Positions 1-7,056 of a stretch of DNA of 9,098 nt are shown here, in pieces. The notes beneath the pieces were generated by a model. The model was not told the origin of the DNA and ran no database searches. It saw only the letters and a program-made list of their open reading frames with translations. The first letter of the stretch is position 1. Every line of letters starts with the position of its first letter. The DNA comes from Terriglobia bacterium (GTDB lineage: Bacteria; Acidobacteriota; Terriglobia; UBA7540). A program made the translations under genes and the position numbers. The stretch lies in assembly GCA_030040455.1 (NCBI GenBank), contig JASHTR010000496.1, forward strand, positions 1-9,098, read 5' to 3'.

Positions 1-676
1 GAGCTAAACGGACGAGGAATTCCTGGGTCACCGGATCAGTGATGTCAAACCCATCCAGTTGATCGACGATCTGGCTGGTGGGGGAGCCATCAATGTGGAG
101 CTGGCCGGTCGCGTCCTGAAGCACTCCCGGAACCAAGGGCAACGCATAGCGAATGTCGCGCGGGACTGTATAGGGAAGGTTGTAAATCTCCTGGTTATTC
201 AGGCCTGAGCTGGAGGTCGTCTGGGAGGGGTCGATCATTGGCGGGTAATAGACCACCTTGACGGACTGGGAGAGCTCCTCCTGATGATTCAGTGAGACGT
301 CGACGCTTTGGGTTTCACCCACGTGGATGCCCGACACGGTCGCGAGGTAGTAGCTTTCCTTCTGTACGCGAAGTTGATAGACGCCGGGCGTGAGGCCGGA
401 AAACTTATATTCACCGGCATGGCTGGTTTCTCCCTCATGATTCTCAGCGGTGTTGGCCGGGCTGAGGATGACTTGCGCGGAAGCGACGGGCACGCCGTTT
501 TCAGAGACTACCTTTACCTCGAGGCTTGCCTCAGGCGGAGAGGTCTTGGTCTGCCCGGCTTGCGGAAGAACGGCGGGACGGCTCGCAGGGAGTTCTTGCG
601 CTGCCCCACGTGGTGTCCATCGGGCAATCGAGCAAAACAGGACCAGCAGCAGTGCGGCCTTCCAGCAAACCCTCAA
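1..676 (-). CDS. Carboxypeptidase-regulatory / TonB-plug outer-membrane protein, N-terminal part (runs off left edge)
   Basis: Reading the minus strand gives 225 uninterrupted codons. Residues 1-26 form a signal peptide: a short positive start, a hydrophobic run (ALLLVLFCSIA, 8-18) and a likely cleavage near GAAQ. Residues 52-130 are a carboxypeptidase-regulatory-like beta-sandwich, recognisable by the GVPVASAQVIL and AGEYKFSGLTPGVYQLRV motifs. Residues 166-225 (LPYTVPRDIRYALPLVPGV, then DGSPTSQIVDQLDGFDITD) match the start of a TonB-dependent receptor plug as found in the large Acidobacteriota receptor-like proteins. Such proteins are usually about 1000 residues, so most of the barrel lies outside the window. 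The role is inferred as an outer-membrane receptor or transporter of unknown ligand. The only usable starts are GTG at 682 and TTG at 676. TTG is chosen because AGGAGG sits 5 bases before it, whereas GTG overlaps that motif. An in-frame stop lies at 734-736. Confidence 0.85.
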   Translation of the reverse strand, partial: MRVCWKAALLLVLFCSIARWTPRGAAQELPASRPAVLPQAGQTKTSPPEASLEVKVVSENGVPVASAQVILSPANTAENHEGETSHAGEYKFSGLTPGVYQLRVQKESYYLATVSGIHVGETQSVDVSLNHQEELSQSVKVVYYPPMIDPSQTTSSSGLNNQEIYNLPYTVPRDIRYALPLVPGVLQDATGQLHIDGSPTSQIVDQLDGFDITDPVTQEFLVRLA

Positions 677-681
677 CTCCA

Positions 682-687
682 CCTCCT
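682..687 (-). promoter_or_regulatory. Ribosome binding site fixing a TTG start
   Basis: A perfect AGGAGG on the minus strand ends 5 bases before the TTG at 676. It decides the start of the receptor-like gene, because no ATG is available in frame between the upstream stop (734-736) and the signal peptide. A TATAAG at 719-714 could be the -10 element of its promoter, but no good -35 was found. Confidence 0.6.
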
Positions 688-847
688 GGTTTTCCGGTCG
701 GGTCGGACGCCAACTTATAGAACTAATTGTCCCTCAGCAAAAACGGAAAGTAGATAGCCACAATTTCATTAACTCAGCGGTACAATAGATACTAGCAACC
801 GAGTTGGGTTTCCAGGGTGTGTAGCAAAGCTGCCACCAATGTCCTTT

Positions 848-878
848 TGAGCTGATTCGCTCCTCTTCGAATCGCTCA
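848..878. repeat. Hairpin-forming inverted repeat
   Basis: TGAGC plus GATTCG (848-852, 854-859) pairs with CGAATC plus GCTCA (868-878). This gives 11 base pairs with one bulged T at 853 and an 8-base loop. No T-run follows on either strand, so it is not a normal terminator. It resembles a REP-like or debris repeat element more than a regulatory hairpin. Confidence 0.5.
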
Positions 879-1124
879 GGACGGTGCGAGGCGGAGCGCT
901 CGGGCTCAGCACGGTCATGTCGAAGTCTCAGAAGTTTAAGATGACACGGCATCGCTGGCATAAAGCGTCGGTGGAGTGCGGCAGCTTGCTGCTGCATTGC
1001 GCGCAAGCTCCTGCCTTCCAAGTCCACCAGACTGTGGCATGACCTTGTCTGGCTCAGCATGACGTATTTCAATTCTTTCACATTTTCCGGCACATTACAC
1101 CCGCAGAAAAAACATGCTTTTCAT

Positions 1125-1152
1125 TTGTCCGGCGATGCTTGCAGAATATAGG
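1125..1152 (+). promoter_or_regulatory. Weak candidate sigma-70 promoter for the deacetylase operon
   Basis: TTGTCC (1125-1130) and TATAGG (1147-1152) match the -35 and -10 consensus at four of six positions each, with a 16-base spacer. The pair ends about 45 bases before the ATG at 1197. Location fits; sequence match is only modest. Confidence 0.25.
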
Positions 1153-1196
1153 GTTGTGTCAGGAAAGAGTGCTGTTGCGAACGCCCGCCGTTACGT

Positions 1197-2336
1197 ATGC
1201 AGAGCAAAGACTGGAAAAAAATCCGGAGCACCGCCCGCTGGCTTCCTTCTTTTCTTTGGCAGCGGACGACACGACGGCCCGCGAAGGGCCCTTGCCACTT
1301 GATCATCGGTCTGGCGGATCACTTTGAGCCGGCGATTCTTCCTGAAGCTCGGGATCAATGCGCAACCCGTGATGAGCAGGAACGCCGGCTTGAGCGCTGG
1401 ACGAGAGAATATCCGAAAGTGGTTGACCGCTGGCGCGACAGTGATGGCCGCCCTTTTTGTCACACGTATTTCTATCCCGCCGAGCAGTATGACGCGGGCT
1501 TGATTGATCGCCTGGCTGGACATTGCAAGGCGGGCTGGGGCGAGACGGAGATCCACCTGCACCACGGATGTAGGGCTCCGGATACGGCGGAAAATACCCG
1601 GCGGTCGCTCGTTGAATTCCGGGATGCGTTGGTAAGGCACGGGTGCCTTTCGCGGCTGGGCGAAGATGGCGCGTCGCGGTACGCGTTTGTCCACGGCAAC
1701 TTCACTCTGGCAAACTCCGGAGCGGGATGTTGTGGGGTTGATCAGGAGATGCAGATTCTGGCGGAGACGGGCTGTTACGCCGACTTCACGCTTCCTTCGG
1801 CGCCCAATCTCGCGCAGACCGCGAAGATCAATGCGCTTTACGAATGCGCCCTTCCGCTCGACCGGCCGGCGCCGCACCGACGGGGACGCGACCTCCGTCG
1901 CGGGCACGCACCGAGTGTCTTCCCGCTCATTATTCAGGGGCCTCTGGCTTTGGCCTTTTCGCGCCGGAGTGGACGAAGGCTTTTGCCTTACATTGAAAAT
2001 TCAGCGTTGACGGGACCCAACCCGGCCTCGATCAAGCGCCTTCGGCTCTGGATGCGCGCAGCAATTACAGTAAAGGAGCGTCCGGACTGGCTCTTTATCA
2101 AGCTTCATTGCCACGGCATGGATCCCGCAGATGACGAGGCGATGCTCGGAGGGCCGATGCGGAAATTTTTGGAACAATTGTCCGCGTCTTCGAAGGGTGG
2201 ACGCACCTTTCAAACGCACTTTGTCACGGCGCGAGAGATGGTGAATATCGCGTTGGCAGCGTGCGACGGGCGCGAGGGGAATCCCGGCGAATATCGGAAC
2301 TACGCATTCCGGCTTATTCAGGAAAAAGCTGGTTGA
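1197..2336 (+). CDS. Uncharacterised His-rich protein, possible diverged polysaccharide deacetylase
   Basis: A 379-residue protein without a signal peptide or membrane segment. I recognise it as belonging to a conserved hypothetical family seen beside polysaccharide deacetylases and glycosyltransferases, but know no assigned reaction. Motifs visible in order: GLADHFEP (38-45), IHLHHG (119-124), FVHGNF (164-169), CGVDQEM followed by CYADFT, PLIIQGPL, KLHCHGMD (302-309), and a C-terminal HFVTAREMVN...CDGREGNPGEYRNY block. The D-H pair and clustered histidines could be a metal site like that of NodB-fold deacetylases, but the classical TFDDG motif is absent. That link is inference, supported mainly by the true deacetylase 28 bases downstream in the same direction. 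The start is the first ATG after an in-frame TAG at 1149-1151; no strong ribosome binding site precedes it. The region around residues 220-240 is unusually Arg-rich, yet the frame continues cleanly into PLIIQGPL, so I see no frameshift. Confidence 0.75.
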   Translation: MQSKDWKKIRSTARWLPSFLWQRTTRRPAKGPCHLIIGLADHFEPAILPEARDQCATRDEQERRLERWTREYPKVVDRWRDSDGRPFCHTYFYPAEQYDAGLIDRLAGHCKAGWGETEIHLHHGCRAPDTAENTRRSLVEFRDALVRHGCLSRLGEDGASRYAFVHGNFTLANSGAGCCGVDQEMQILAETGCYADFTLPSAPNLAQTAKINALYECALPLDRPAPHRRGRDLRRGHAPSVFPLIIQGPLALAFSRRSGRRLLPYIENSALTGPNPASIKRLRLWMRAAITVKERPDWLFIKLHCHGMDPADDEAMLGGPMRKFLEQLSASSKGGRTFQTHFVTAREMVNIALAACDGREGNPGEYRNYAFRLIQEKAG

Positions 2337-2364
2337 GGAGAGCAAGGATAGGTTAGGTTCAACG

Positions 2365-3399
2365 ATGAGCGCAGTTTCCAAGCGCTGGGTGAAGAGGGTT
2401 CTTGTGGCGAGTGGGGTGACTCGCCTCGCGGCGCGGTTCAAGCCGCGTGCCGCTCTTATCCTCGCCTATCATTCCGTCCAGGATCACCCGGAGGCCTTCC
2501 AAGACACGATCGGATTCGGCAATACGCTCTCTACCCGCCTCTTCACCCGTCACATGGAACTGGTGGCGCGCAGATTTAATCCCATCACGATAGAGAATCT
2601 GACGCGCCGCCTCCAAAGTGACGAGCCCATGCCTCCCCGGGCAGTCGCGATCACATTTGACGACGGGTACGCCGACAATTACGAGGTGGCGCTTCCCGTC
2701 CTCGATCGGCTTGGCATCCCGGCAACATTTTACGTGACGGTAGGGGCCATCGAGCGCAACGACCGCGCTCTCTGGTTTGTCCGTCTGCGCCATGCCTTCT
2801 CAACCACTGAGAAACCCGCATGGCAAGATGAGAGGCGCGGTCGAGCTTATTCCCTGGCCGGCGCCCAAAACCGGCACACGGCATTCCTGGATGCGTGCGA
2901 GCACTGCGCGCGCGAGGTCCCTCCAGCGCAGGAGAACATTGTGAGCTCCATCGAGCGGGAGCTCGAAGTGGAGCCTCTTGCCGGGAACGGCCTGATGATG
3001 ACCTGGGAGCAGGCCCGGAAGCTTCAGCGACTGGGACACTGCGTCGGTTCTCATACCCTGAGCCATCCCAACATGGCTTACATCCGCGAAGACGAAGCCC
3101 GCCGGGAACTCGAGGAGTCCAAGCGAAAACTGGAGGAGGAGCTAGGGGTGGAGGTGCGCCACTTTTCCTATCCCCATCCCGTGCTGGACCCGAATTGGAC
3201 GGAAAAGACGCTCTCCCTGTGCCGTGGCGCGGGATTTCAAAGCGCGGTGCTTACCCTCAATGGACCCGTTCGGGCAGGAGCAGAGCCTCACGCGCTCCCC
3301 CGCGTGTATACGCCCCAGAATGAATATGATTTTTCCTGGCACCTCGAGCGAACGCTCCTCCAGCGGCGGCCCCTTGGAGCGCATGGGTGCGAAGCCTGA
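2365..3399 (+). CDS. Polysaccharide deacetylase (NodB homology domain)
   Basis: A 344-residue metal-dependent deacetylase of the carbohydrate esterase 4 type, expected to remove acetyl groups from an amino sugar or acetylated polysaccharide. All the family signatures are present: YHSV (35-38), TFDDGY (97-102; D99 the likely catalytic base, D100 a metal ligand), SHTLSH (229-234; H230 and H234 metal ligands) and FSYPHP (267-272). A segment with DRALWFVRLRHAF lies between the second and third motifs, as in exopolysaccharide-locus members. Residues around 237-262 are highly charged and helical (EARRELEESKRKLEEE). No signal peptide is seen, so a cytoplasmic or non-classically located enzyme is likely. 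It follows the upstream gene by 28 bases and is probably co-transcribed with it. A purine-rich AAGGATAGG lies about 12 bases before the ATG. It ends 62 bases from the stop of a convergent gene. Confidence 0.92.
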   Translation: MSAVSKRWVKRVLVASGVTRLAARFKPRAALILAYHSVQDHPEAFQDTIGFGNTLSTRLFTRHMELVARRFNPITIENLTRRLQSDEPMPPRAVAITFDDGYADNYEVALPVLDRLGIPATFYVTVGAIERNDRALWFVRLRHAFSTTEKPAWQDERRGRAYSLAGAQNRHTAFLDACEHCAREVPPAQENIVSSIERELEVEPLAGNGLMMTWEQARKLQRLGHCVGSHTLSHPNMAYIREDEARRELEESKRKLEEELGVEVRHFSYPHPVLDPNWTEKTLSLCRGAGFQSAVLTLNGPVRAGAEPHALPRVYTPQNEYDFSWHLERTLLQRRPLGAHGCEA

Positions 3400-3436
3400 G
3401 CGTAGCGCTGACCCGCGGCTTGTCCCTTGAACCGTA

Positions 3437-3461
3437 CAAAAGCCCCACGGTTGGGAATGCT
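3437..3461 (-). terminator. Probable Rho-independent terminator of the methyltransferase-kinase gene
   Basis: Immediately after the minus-strand stop (3462-3464) the sequence folds as AGC, a 3-base bulge, CCCA, loop ACCG, then TGGG and GCT, and runs into TTT (3440-3438). The stem is 7 pairs with a bulge and the T-run is short (four with the stem T), so strength is moderate. It lies in the 62-base gap between convergent genes, where a terminator is expected. Confidence 0.5.
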
Positions 3462-5573
3462 CTACAGAGTGCCGGAGCTCGCTCCCGATTTCAGAGAACG
3501 ATTAAGAGAGAGGCGCAGTAAATGGAGGAAGGTTCGCTCCATTTCCGTTTCTCCGCGCGCGCGGTGGTAATGCGTGCGGATCACCAGGAACTCCAGAAGC
3601 AATGCCGGCGTCAAATCCGAATTAACCTCAAGCTGCCGGCACACGCCGTGAAGAAGCTCCCGGATTACCGGAGCGATTCCTTGGCTCGAAAGGAACGTGT
3701 CTGAAAACGATACTTGCCAATTGGCGAGTGGGGCGCGGACGCTGGACGTTTCTGAGGAAGGATCGATGAGGGCGGCGGAAAAGATCAACATGAATACATC
3801 ATAGAGAGGTGGGAGGCCGGCAGCGATTTCGCCCCAGTCGATAACTTCGATTCTGCCTCCGTCCGCGTCCCAAAAGATGTTCTCGACGGAGAGGTCTCCG
3901 TGTTGCACCCAGAAGGGCGGTAAAGGTTGAGCGTCTTTCCGGAGATATCTCATTTTTTCCAGGGCTTCTGCCAAGCCGGCGTCCTGTTTGATTTCCTCGG
4001 GGGGGGTATACCAGGCAGGATCAACCGGAGAGATATTTTCCAGTCCCTGGAGCGTTTGGGTCATTTCTACAACGCCAGCAAGGATTCCGCTAAAATCTCT
4101 CTTCAGCCTCTCCACATTGCGCGTGTACCCAGGCTTGCGAATCAGGTTAGAGATTTTGATCCCCCGCGCCGAAGATTCAACTGCATAGACGCTTTTCCCA
4201 TTTGTAAATGATCCAATGGGCTTTGGAACACAAAAGGAAACGCTTGTATTCTCCCGGAGCCGTCGATCTAGCCGCGTAAGATTCGTGAAGTCCGCGAGAA
4301 CGCTTTGATCGGCCGCCGGGTGAGGACGGGGGTTGACCTTAATGATGAAAGGGGGACAAGCCGGGCGTGGTCCACAAGGCCACAGAACAGACTTTTGAAT
4401 GAACGGACGGGTAAAGGAGGCGAAAGCCATTCGTCGCCCCTCTGGGGGCCGGACGGGCGAGTTCCGGTAACACAGCTCGTCGAGGTGGACTTCGAGAGCA
4501 TTCCGACGGGCAGGTCTTTTCGACGCCACAATCACAAAGTCCGGCAGCACCCAGCGAAAGAGTGGGGAACACGCAAACATCCTCTTCGCCTTGTGACGCC
4601 AGGAAGTGGCACGAGGTCTTCCGGGGTGTTCGAGAGCACCCAGAGAGACTTCTCGAATTAAGGAGCGGGCTTCGAGGGGGACTAATTGAGAGGGCTCGTT
4701 ATAGCTGGGCGCCGCCCAATACACGGCGGATTCTCCGTAGCCGGCTTCGGCAAGCAGCTTACGATAGCCACGCGCTGAATAGGTGTAAGTCCGGTATTCC
4801 TTCTTGAGGTTTAGCACCGTGCGATAGTGGGCTGCTGAACTGCGCCGCAGCATCCGGGTGGCAAGCCAGCGCGGCACAATGTTGGTATAAGGGATGCCGG
4901 AGTGATCTATCCCTCCAAGGAGGGTTCCCAGGTTGAGGCGGTTCTCAATCCCGATCACCGCGACGCCGTCGTCTTTGAGAAGGCGTCGCACGGTAGAGAG
5001 AAACTTTACCTGGACGTCGCGCGGGCTACCCTCTAAATTCCATTCGCCAACCCATTCCAGAATGCCATTGAGCACGACAAGATCGAAACTGTTTTCAAAA
5101 AAAGGCAAGTCAGTGGCAGATGCCTGCACGAGGGTGACGTTGTCAATCTGTTCCTGGCGCAAGCGCTCTTGAGCGAGCTCGATCCTTTCCGGAATAGCAT
5201 CTATGGCGCAGACTTCCTTCACGGATAACGCCAGGGAGTGGGTGATCGCGCCATAGCCGCATCCAACGTCCAGGGCGCATGCGTCCGGGGAAAGCCCCAG
5301 CAGGGCCAGCCAGGAAGCGCGCTGGAGGTTGAAAATTCCGTTAATCATGTCGGGGTCGCTGAAGCGGGCGCGCCCCGCCTCGCTCCAGGAACCGCTGCGG
5401 GCGCTGGCGAGGAATTCCGCGGCGCTCCTGCGGTCGATCTCGCCCCAATAGTGGCTGGGCTGCTGGAAAAAGCGGGGAATGCCGCGGACGACGGGCCATC
5501 GGGAAGCGCACTGCGGGCAGATGACAGAGTCTTCCTCCGCCTGGAGAAGCGAGCCACACTTCAGACATTTCAA
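3462..5573 (-). CDS. Fusion protein: zinc ribbon, SAM methyltransferase and APH-like kinase
   Basis: A 703-residue three-part protein. Residues 1-35 hold a zinc ribbon (C3, C6, C19, C22) like that leading many bacterial methyltransferases. Residues about 80-240 are a class I SAM methyltransferase: ALDVGCGYG (100-108) is motif I, an acidic residue in CAIDAIPERIELA is motif II, and DLVVLNGILEWV is the motif IV region. Residues about 390-650 look like an aminoglycoside phosphotransferase/choline kinase-type domain: K412 in FIIKVN is the candidate ATP lysine, HGDLSVENI (558-566) the catalytic loop with D560 and N565, and VIDWGE (577-582) the metal-binding D579. Both halves keep their key residues, so both could be active. 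The setting suggests a glycan or glycolipid substrate; the substrate is unknown. The aminotransferase gene lies upstream on the same strand, 172 bases away. The start at TTG 5573 is uncertain: the purine-rich AAAGGA upstream is better spaced for an in-frame CTG at 5585, which would add four residues. Confidence 0.85.
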   Translation of the reverse strand: MKCLKCGSLLQAEEDSVICPQCASRWPVVRGIPRFFQQPSHYWGEIDRRSAAEFLASARSGSWSEAGRARFSDPDMINGIFNLQRASWLALLGLSPDACALDVGCGYGAITHSLALSVKEVCAIDAIPERIELAQERLRQEQIDNVTLVQASATDLPFFENSFDLVVLNGILEWVGEWNLEGSPRDVQVKFLSTVRRLLKDDGVAVIGIENRLNLGTLLGGIDHSGIPYTNIVPRWLATRMLRRSSAAHYRTVLNLKKEYRTYTYSARGYRKLLAEAGYGESAVYWAAPSYNEPSQLVPLEARSLIREVSLGALEHPGRPRATSWRHKAKRMFACSPLFRWVLPDFVIVASKRPARRNALEVHLDELCYRNSPVRPPEGRRMAFASFTRPFIQKSVLWPCGPRPACPPFIIKVNPRPHPAADQSVLADFTNLTRLDRRLRENTSVSFCVPKPIGSFTNGKSVYAVESSARGIKISNLIRKPGYTRNVERLKRDFSGILAGVVEMTQTLQGLENISPVDPAWYTPPEEIKQDAGLAEALEKMRYLRKDAQPLPPFWVQHGDLSVENIFWDADGGRIEVIDWGEIAAGLPPLYDVFMLIFSAALIDPSSETSSVRAPLANWQVSFSDTFLSSQGIAPVIRELLHGVCRQLEVNSDLTPALLLEFLVIRTHYHRARGETEMERTFLHLLRLSLNRSLKSGASSGTL

Positions 5574-5745
5574 GCCGGTTGCCAGTTGGTTATCCTTTCT
5601 GCCCTACGCCCAAGGACAATCATCGAGACGCAGGTTACTCCTGAGATCAGGACACCGCATGATGGTTTTTAAGCATCCTCGTTACTACTGAGGCAAGTCT
5701 CTATCCTACCAAATGCGGGAGAAAAAATGTCGCTGCCGGCACGAT

Positions 5746-6957
5746 TCACTGTCCTGTACAAAAATCAGCGATAGCGCTGACCGTTGCTCTTACATGCGTG
5801 TCCGCGAGTTCCGGATAAATAGGCAACGCCAGCGTTTCGCGGCTTGCGGCTTCGGCGTGAGGGAGTTTCGGGTTGTCAAGATATGCAAATGCAGGCTGGA
5901 GATGGAGCGGGACGGGGTAATAGATCTCCGTGGGAAGCCCGCGAGCGGAGAGGTAGTTACGCAATTCATCGCGCTGCGGGCAACGAATGACAAACTGGTT
6001 GTAAACATGGGTGCGATCCTTCAGCTCGGCAGGAAGCTTCACTTGCCCTTCCAGCCTGTATTCTCGAAAAAGCTCGCGGTAGCGCGCCGCCACTTGCCGC
6101 CGCCCGCTTGTCCATCTCGCAAGATGCGGTAGCTTTGCTCGGAGAACAGCGGCCTGAAGGGCGTCCAAACGGCTGTTGCGGCCCAGGATCTCGTAATGAT
6201 ACTTGCGGCGGCTTCCATGAACGTGCATGAGCCGCAGCCGTTCGGCGAGCCCGGCATCGTTGGTCGTCACCATGCCGCCGTCACCGGCCCCGCCCAGGTT
6301 TTTAGATGGAAAGAAGCTGAAGCAGCCCATCGTTCCCAGGCTTCCCAGGGGAGCGTCACGATACAGAGCGCCGATCGCCTGCGCCGCATCTTCGATGACG
6401 GCCAGGTGATGTTCTTCAGCGATCTCGAGGATCGGGCCGAGGTCCGCAGCCTGGCCGAAAAGATGGACTGGGATGATGGCTCGGGTTCTTTCCGTCAAGG
6501 CGGGTTCGATGCCATCCGGGTTGAGGTTGAAAGTTTCGGGATCAATGTCCACGAACACGGGTTTGGCGTGAACCTGGGCGACCGCGCCTGCGGTGGCGAC
6601 GAAGGTATAGGGCGTCGTAATTACTTCGTCGCCGGCTCCGACGCCGAGCGCCGCAAGCGCAAGCTCAAGCGCCGAAGTACCGGAAGCGCACGCCACGGCG
6701 TGCATCGTTTTTAAGGACGCCGCCATTTCATCTTCAAAGGCCGCAACCTCTGCTCCCAGGATGAACTGTTGGCTCTCCAAAACGCGGGTCACCGCTGCCA
6801 TGATTTCATCATGAATGGAGGAGAACTGAGCCTTGAGATCGACAAAGGGAAAAAGAACGTTGGCCGTTTGGGGTCCCGGGGCAGGAAAGGACGGCCTGTT
6901 GTTGCTGGGAGCAGCCCCTGCCGGTGGTCTCGGTTGCGGATCGCGCATCATTTTCAA
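5746..6957 (-). CDS. DegT/DnrJ/EryC1/StrS-family sugar aminotransferase
   Basis: A PLP-dependent aminotransferase, fold type I, predicted to transfer an amino group to a nucleotide-linked keto sugar for surface polysaccharide synthesis. Family features: FVDLKAQ near the N-terminus, ACASGTSALELAL (phosphate-binding loop), TPYTFVATAGA, FVDIDPETFN, IEDAAQAIGA (D190 contacts the pyridine nitrogen), FFPSKNLGGAGDGG with K219 as the PLP lysine, HGSRRKYHYEILGRNSRLDALQAA in short conserved pieces, and TEIYYPVPLHLQ near the end. The last motif recalls the WbpE/WlbE-like group that makes 3-amino sugars; the exact substrate cannot be read from sequence. Residues 1-33 are a proline/alanine-rich extension before the usual family start. 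The frame can begin at TTG 6957, but ATG at 6951 or 6948 is equally or more likely; no clear ribosome binding site is visible. A terminator-like hairpin lies in its leader at 7021-7052. No strong terminator follows, so read-through into the methyltransferase-kinase gene is likely. Confidence 0.93.
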   Translation of the reverse strand: MKMMRDPQPRPPAGAAPSNNRPSFPAPGPQTANVLFPFVDLKAQFSSIHDEIMAAVTRVLESQQFILGAEVAAFEDEMAASLKTMHAVACASGTSALELALAALGVGAGDEVITTPYTFVATAGAVAQVHAKPVFVDIDPETFNLNPDGIEPALTERTRAIIPVHLFGQAADLGPILEIAEEHHLAVIEDAAQAIGALYRDAPLGSLGTMGCFSFFPSKNLGGAGDGGMVTTNDAGLAERLRLMHVHGSRRKYHYEILGRNSRLDALQAAVLRAKLPHLARWTSGRRQVAARYRELFREYRLEGQVKLPAELKDRTHVYNQFVIRCPQRDELRNYLSARGLPTEIYYPVPLHLQPAFAYLDNPKLPHAEAASRETLALPIYPELADTHVRATVSAIADFCTGQ

Positions 6958-6967
6958 TGACTAAGTT

Positions 6968-7056
6968 GTAGCGCAGCAATTCGTTCTTAACCGGCCTGGC
7001 GTTTCGCGTTTATTCCGACCAAAAACCGCAGGGTCAAACCACGGACCCTGCGCTAC
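6968..7056. repeat. 9-base inverted repeat bounding an 89-base segment
   Basis: GTAGCGCAG at 6968-6976 is exactly complementary to CTGCGCTAC at 7048-7056. The right arm overlaps one arm of the terminator-like hairpin (7044-7052), so in the minus-strand transcript the two pairings exclude each other. The left arm lies 10 to 20 bases before the aminotransferase start. It may be an alternative leader fold or the ends of a small repeat element. Confidence 0.45.
7021..7052 (-). terminator. Terminator-like hairpin in the aminotransferase leader
   Basis: On the minus strand CGCAGGGTC (7052-7044) and GACCCTGCG (7035-7027) form a perfect 9-pair stem with an 8-base loop, followed by G and five Ts (7025-7021). 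This is a convincing intrinsic terminator by structure. It lies 64 bases upstream of the aminotransferase start in the direction of its transcription, and the next gene to the right runs the other way. It is therefore either an attenuator in the aminotransferase leader or a stop for a minus-strand transcript that starts further right. Confidence 0.6.

Larger units (their letters stand above)
677..1196. other. 520-base intergenic region between divergent genes, repeat-rich
   Basis: This stretch separates the receptor-like gene (minus) from the deacetylase operon (plus). An open frame covers 734-1093 on the minus strand, but its product has no recognisable domain, no hydrophobic core pattern and no clear ribosome binding site, so I do not call it a gene. 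Between about 845 and 1060 the DNA has the texture of degenerate dispersed intergenic repeats: a hairpin at 848-878, a 7-base inverted repeat AGCTTGC/GCAAGCT at 983-989 and 1003-1009, and the 9-mer GGCTCAGCA twice (903-911 and 1051-1059), each next to a CATG-containing word. Promoters for both flanking genes should lie at the two ends. Confidence 0.5.

Noticed and set aside
308..757. 149-codon plus-strand open frame
   Set aside because: It overlaps the receptor-like gene, whose minus-strand reading gives a signal peptide and two known domains; the plus-strand product is low-complexity shadow.
734..1093. Open frame of 119 codons on the minus strand
   Set aside because: No recognisable domain, poor ribosome site, and the frame runs through the hairpin and repeat-like DNA; composition of the product looks non-coding.
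1191..1907. 238-codon open frame antisense to the His-rich protein gene
   Set aside because: Arg/Pro-rich product without motifs; it mirrors a plus-strand gene that shows conserved family motifs.
1850..1930. Possible frameshift in the Arg-rich stretch of the His-rich protein
   Set aside because: Family motifs before (CYADFT) and after (PLIIQGPL) are in the same frame, and the stretch itself fits a family pattern of basic residues.
3430..3452. AACCGT/ACGGTT inverted repeat
   Set aside because: It conflicts with the better-supported terminator hairpin at 3437-3461 and has only six pairs with an 11-base loop.
5238..5672. 144-codon plus-strand open frame over the start of the fusion gene
   Set aside because: Antisense to the zinc ribbon and methyltransferase motif I; no domain of its own.
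5722..5760. T6 run after the aminotransferase stop as a terminator
   Set aside because: The sequence before it contains only a loop-less palindrome (TGCCGGCA) and no stable stem.
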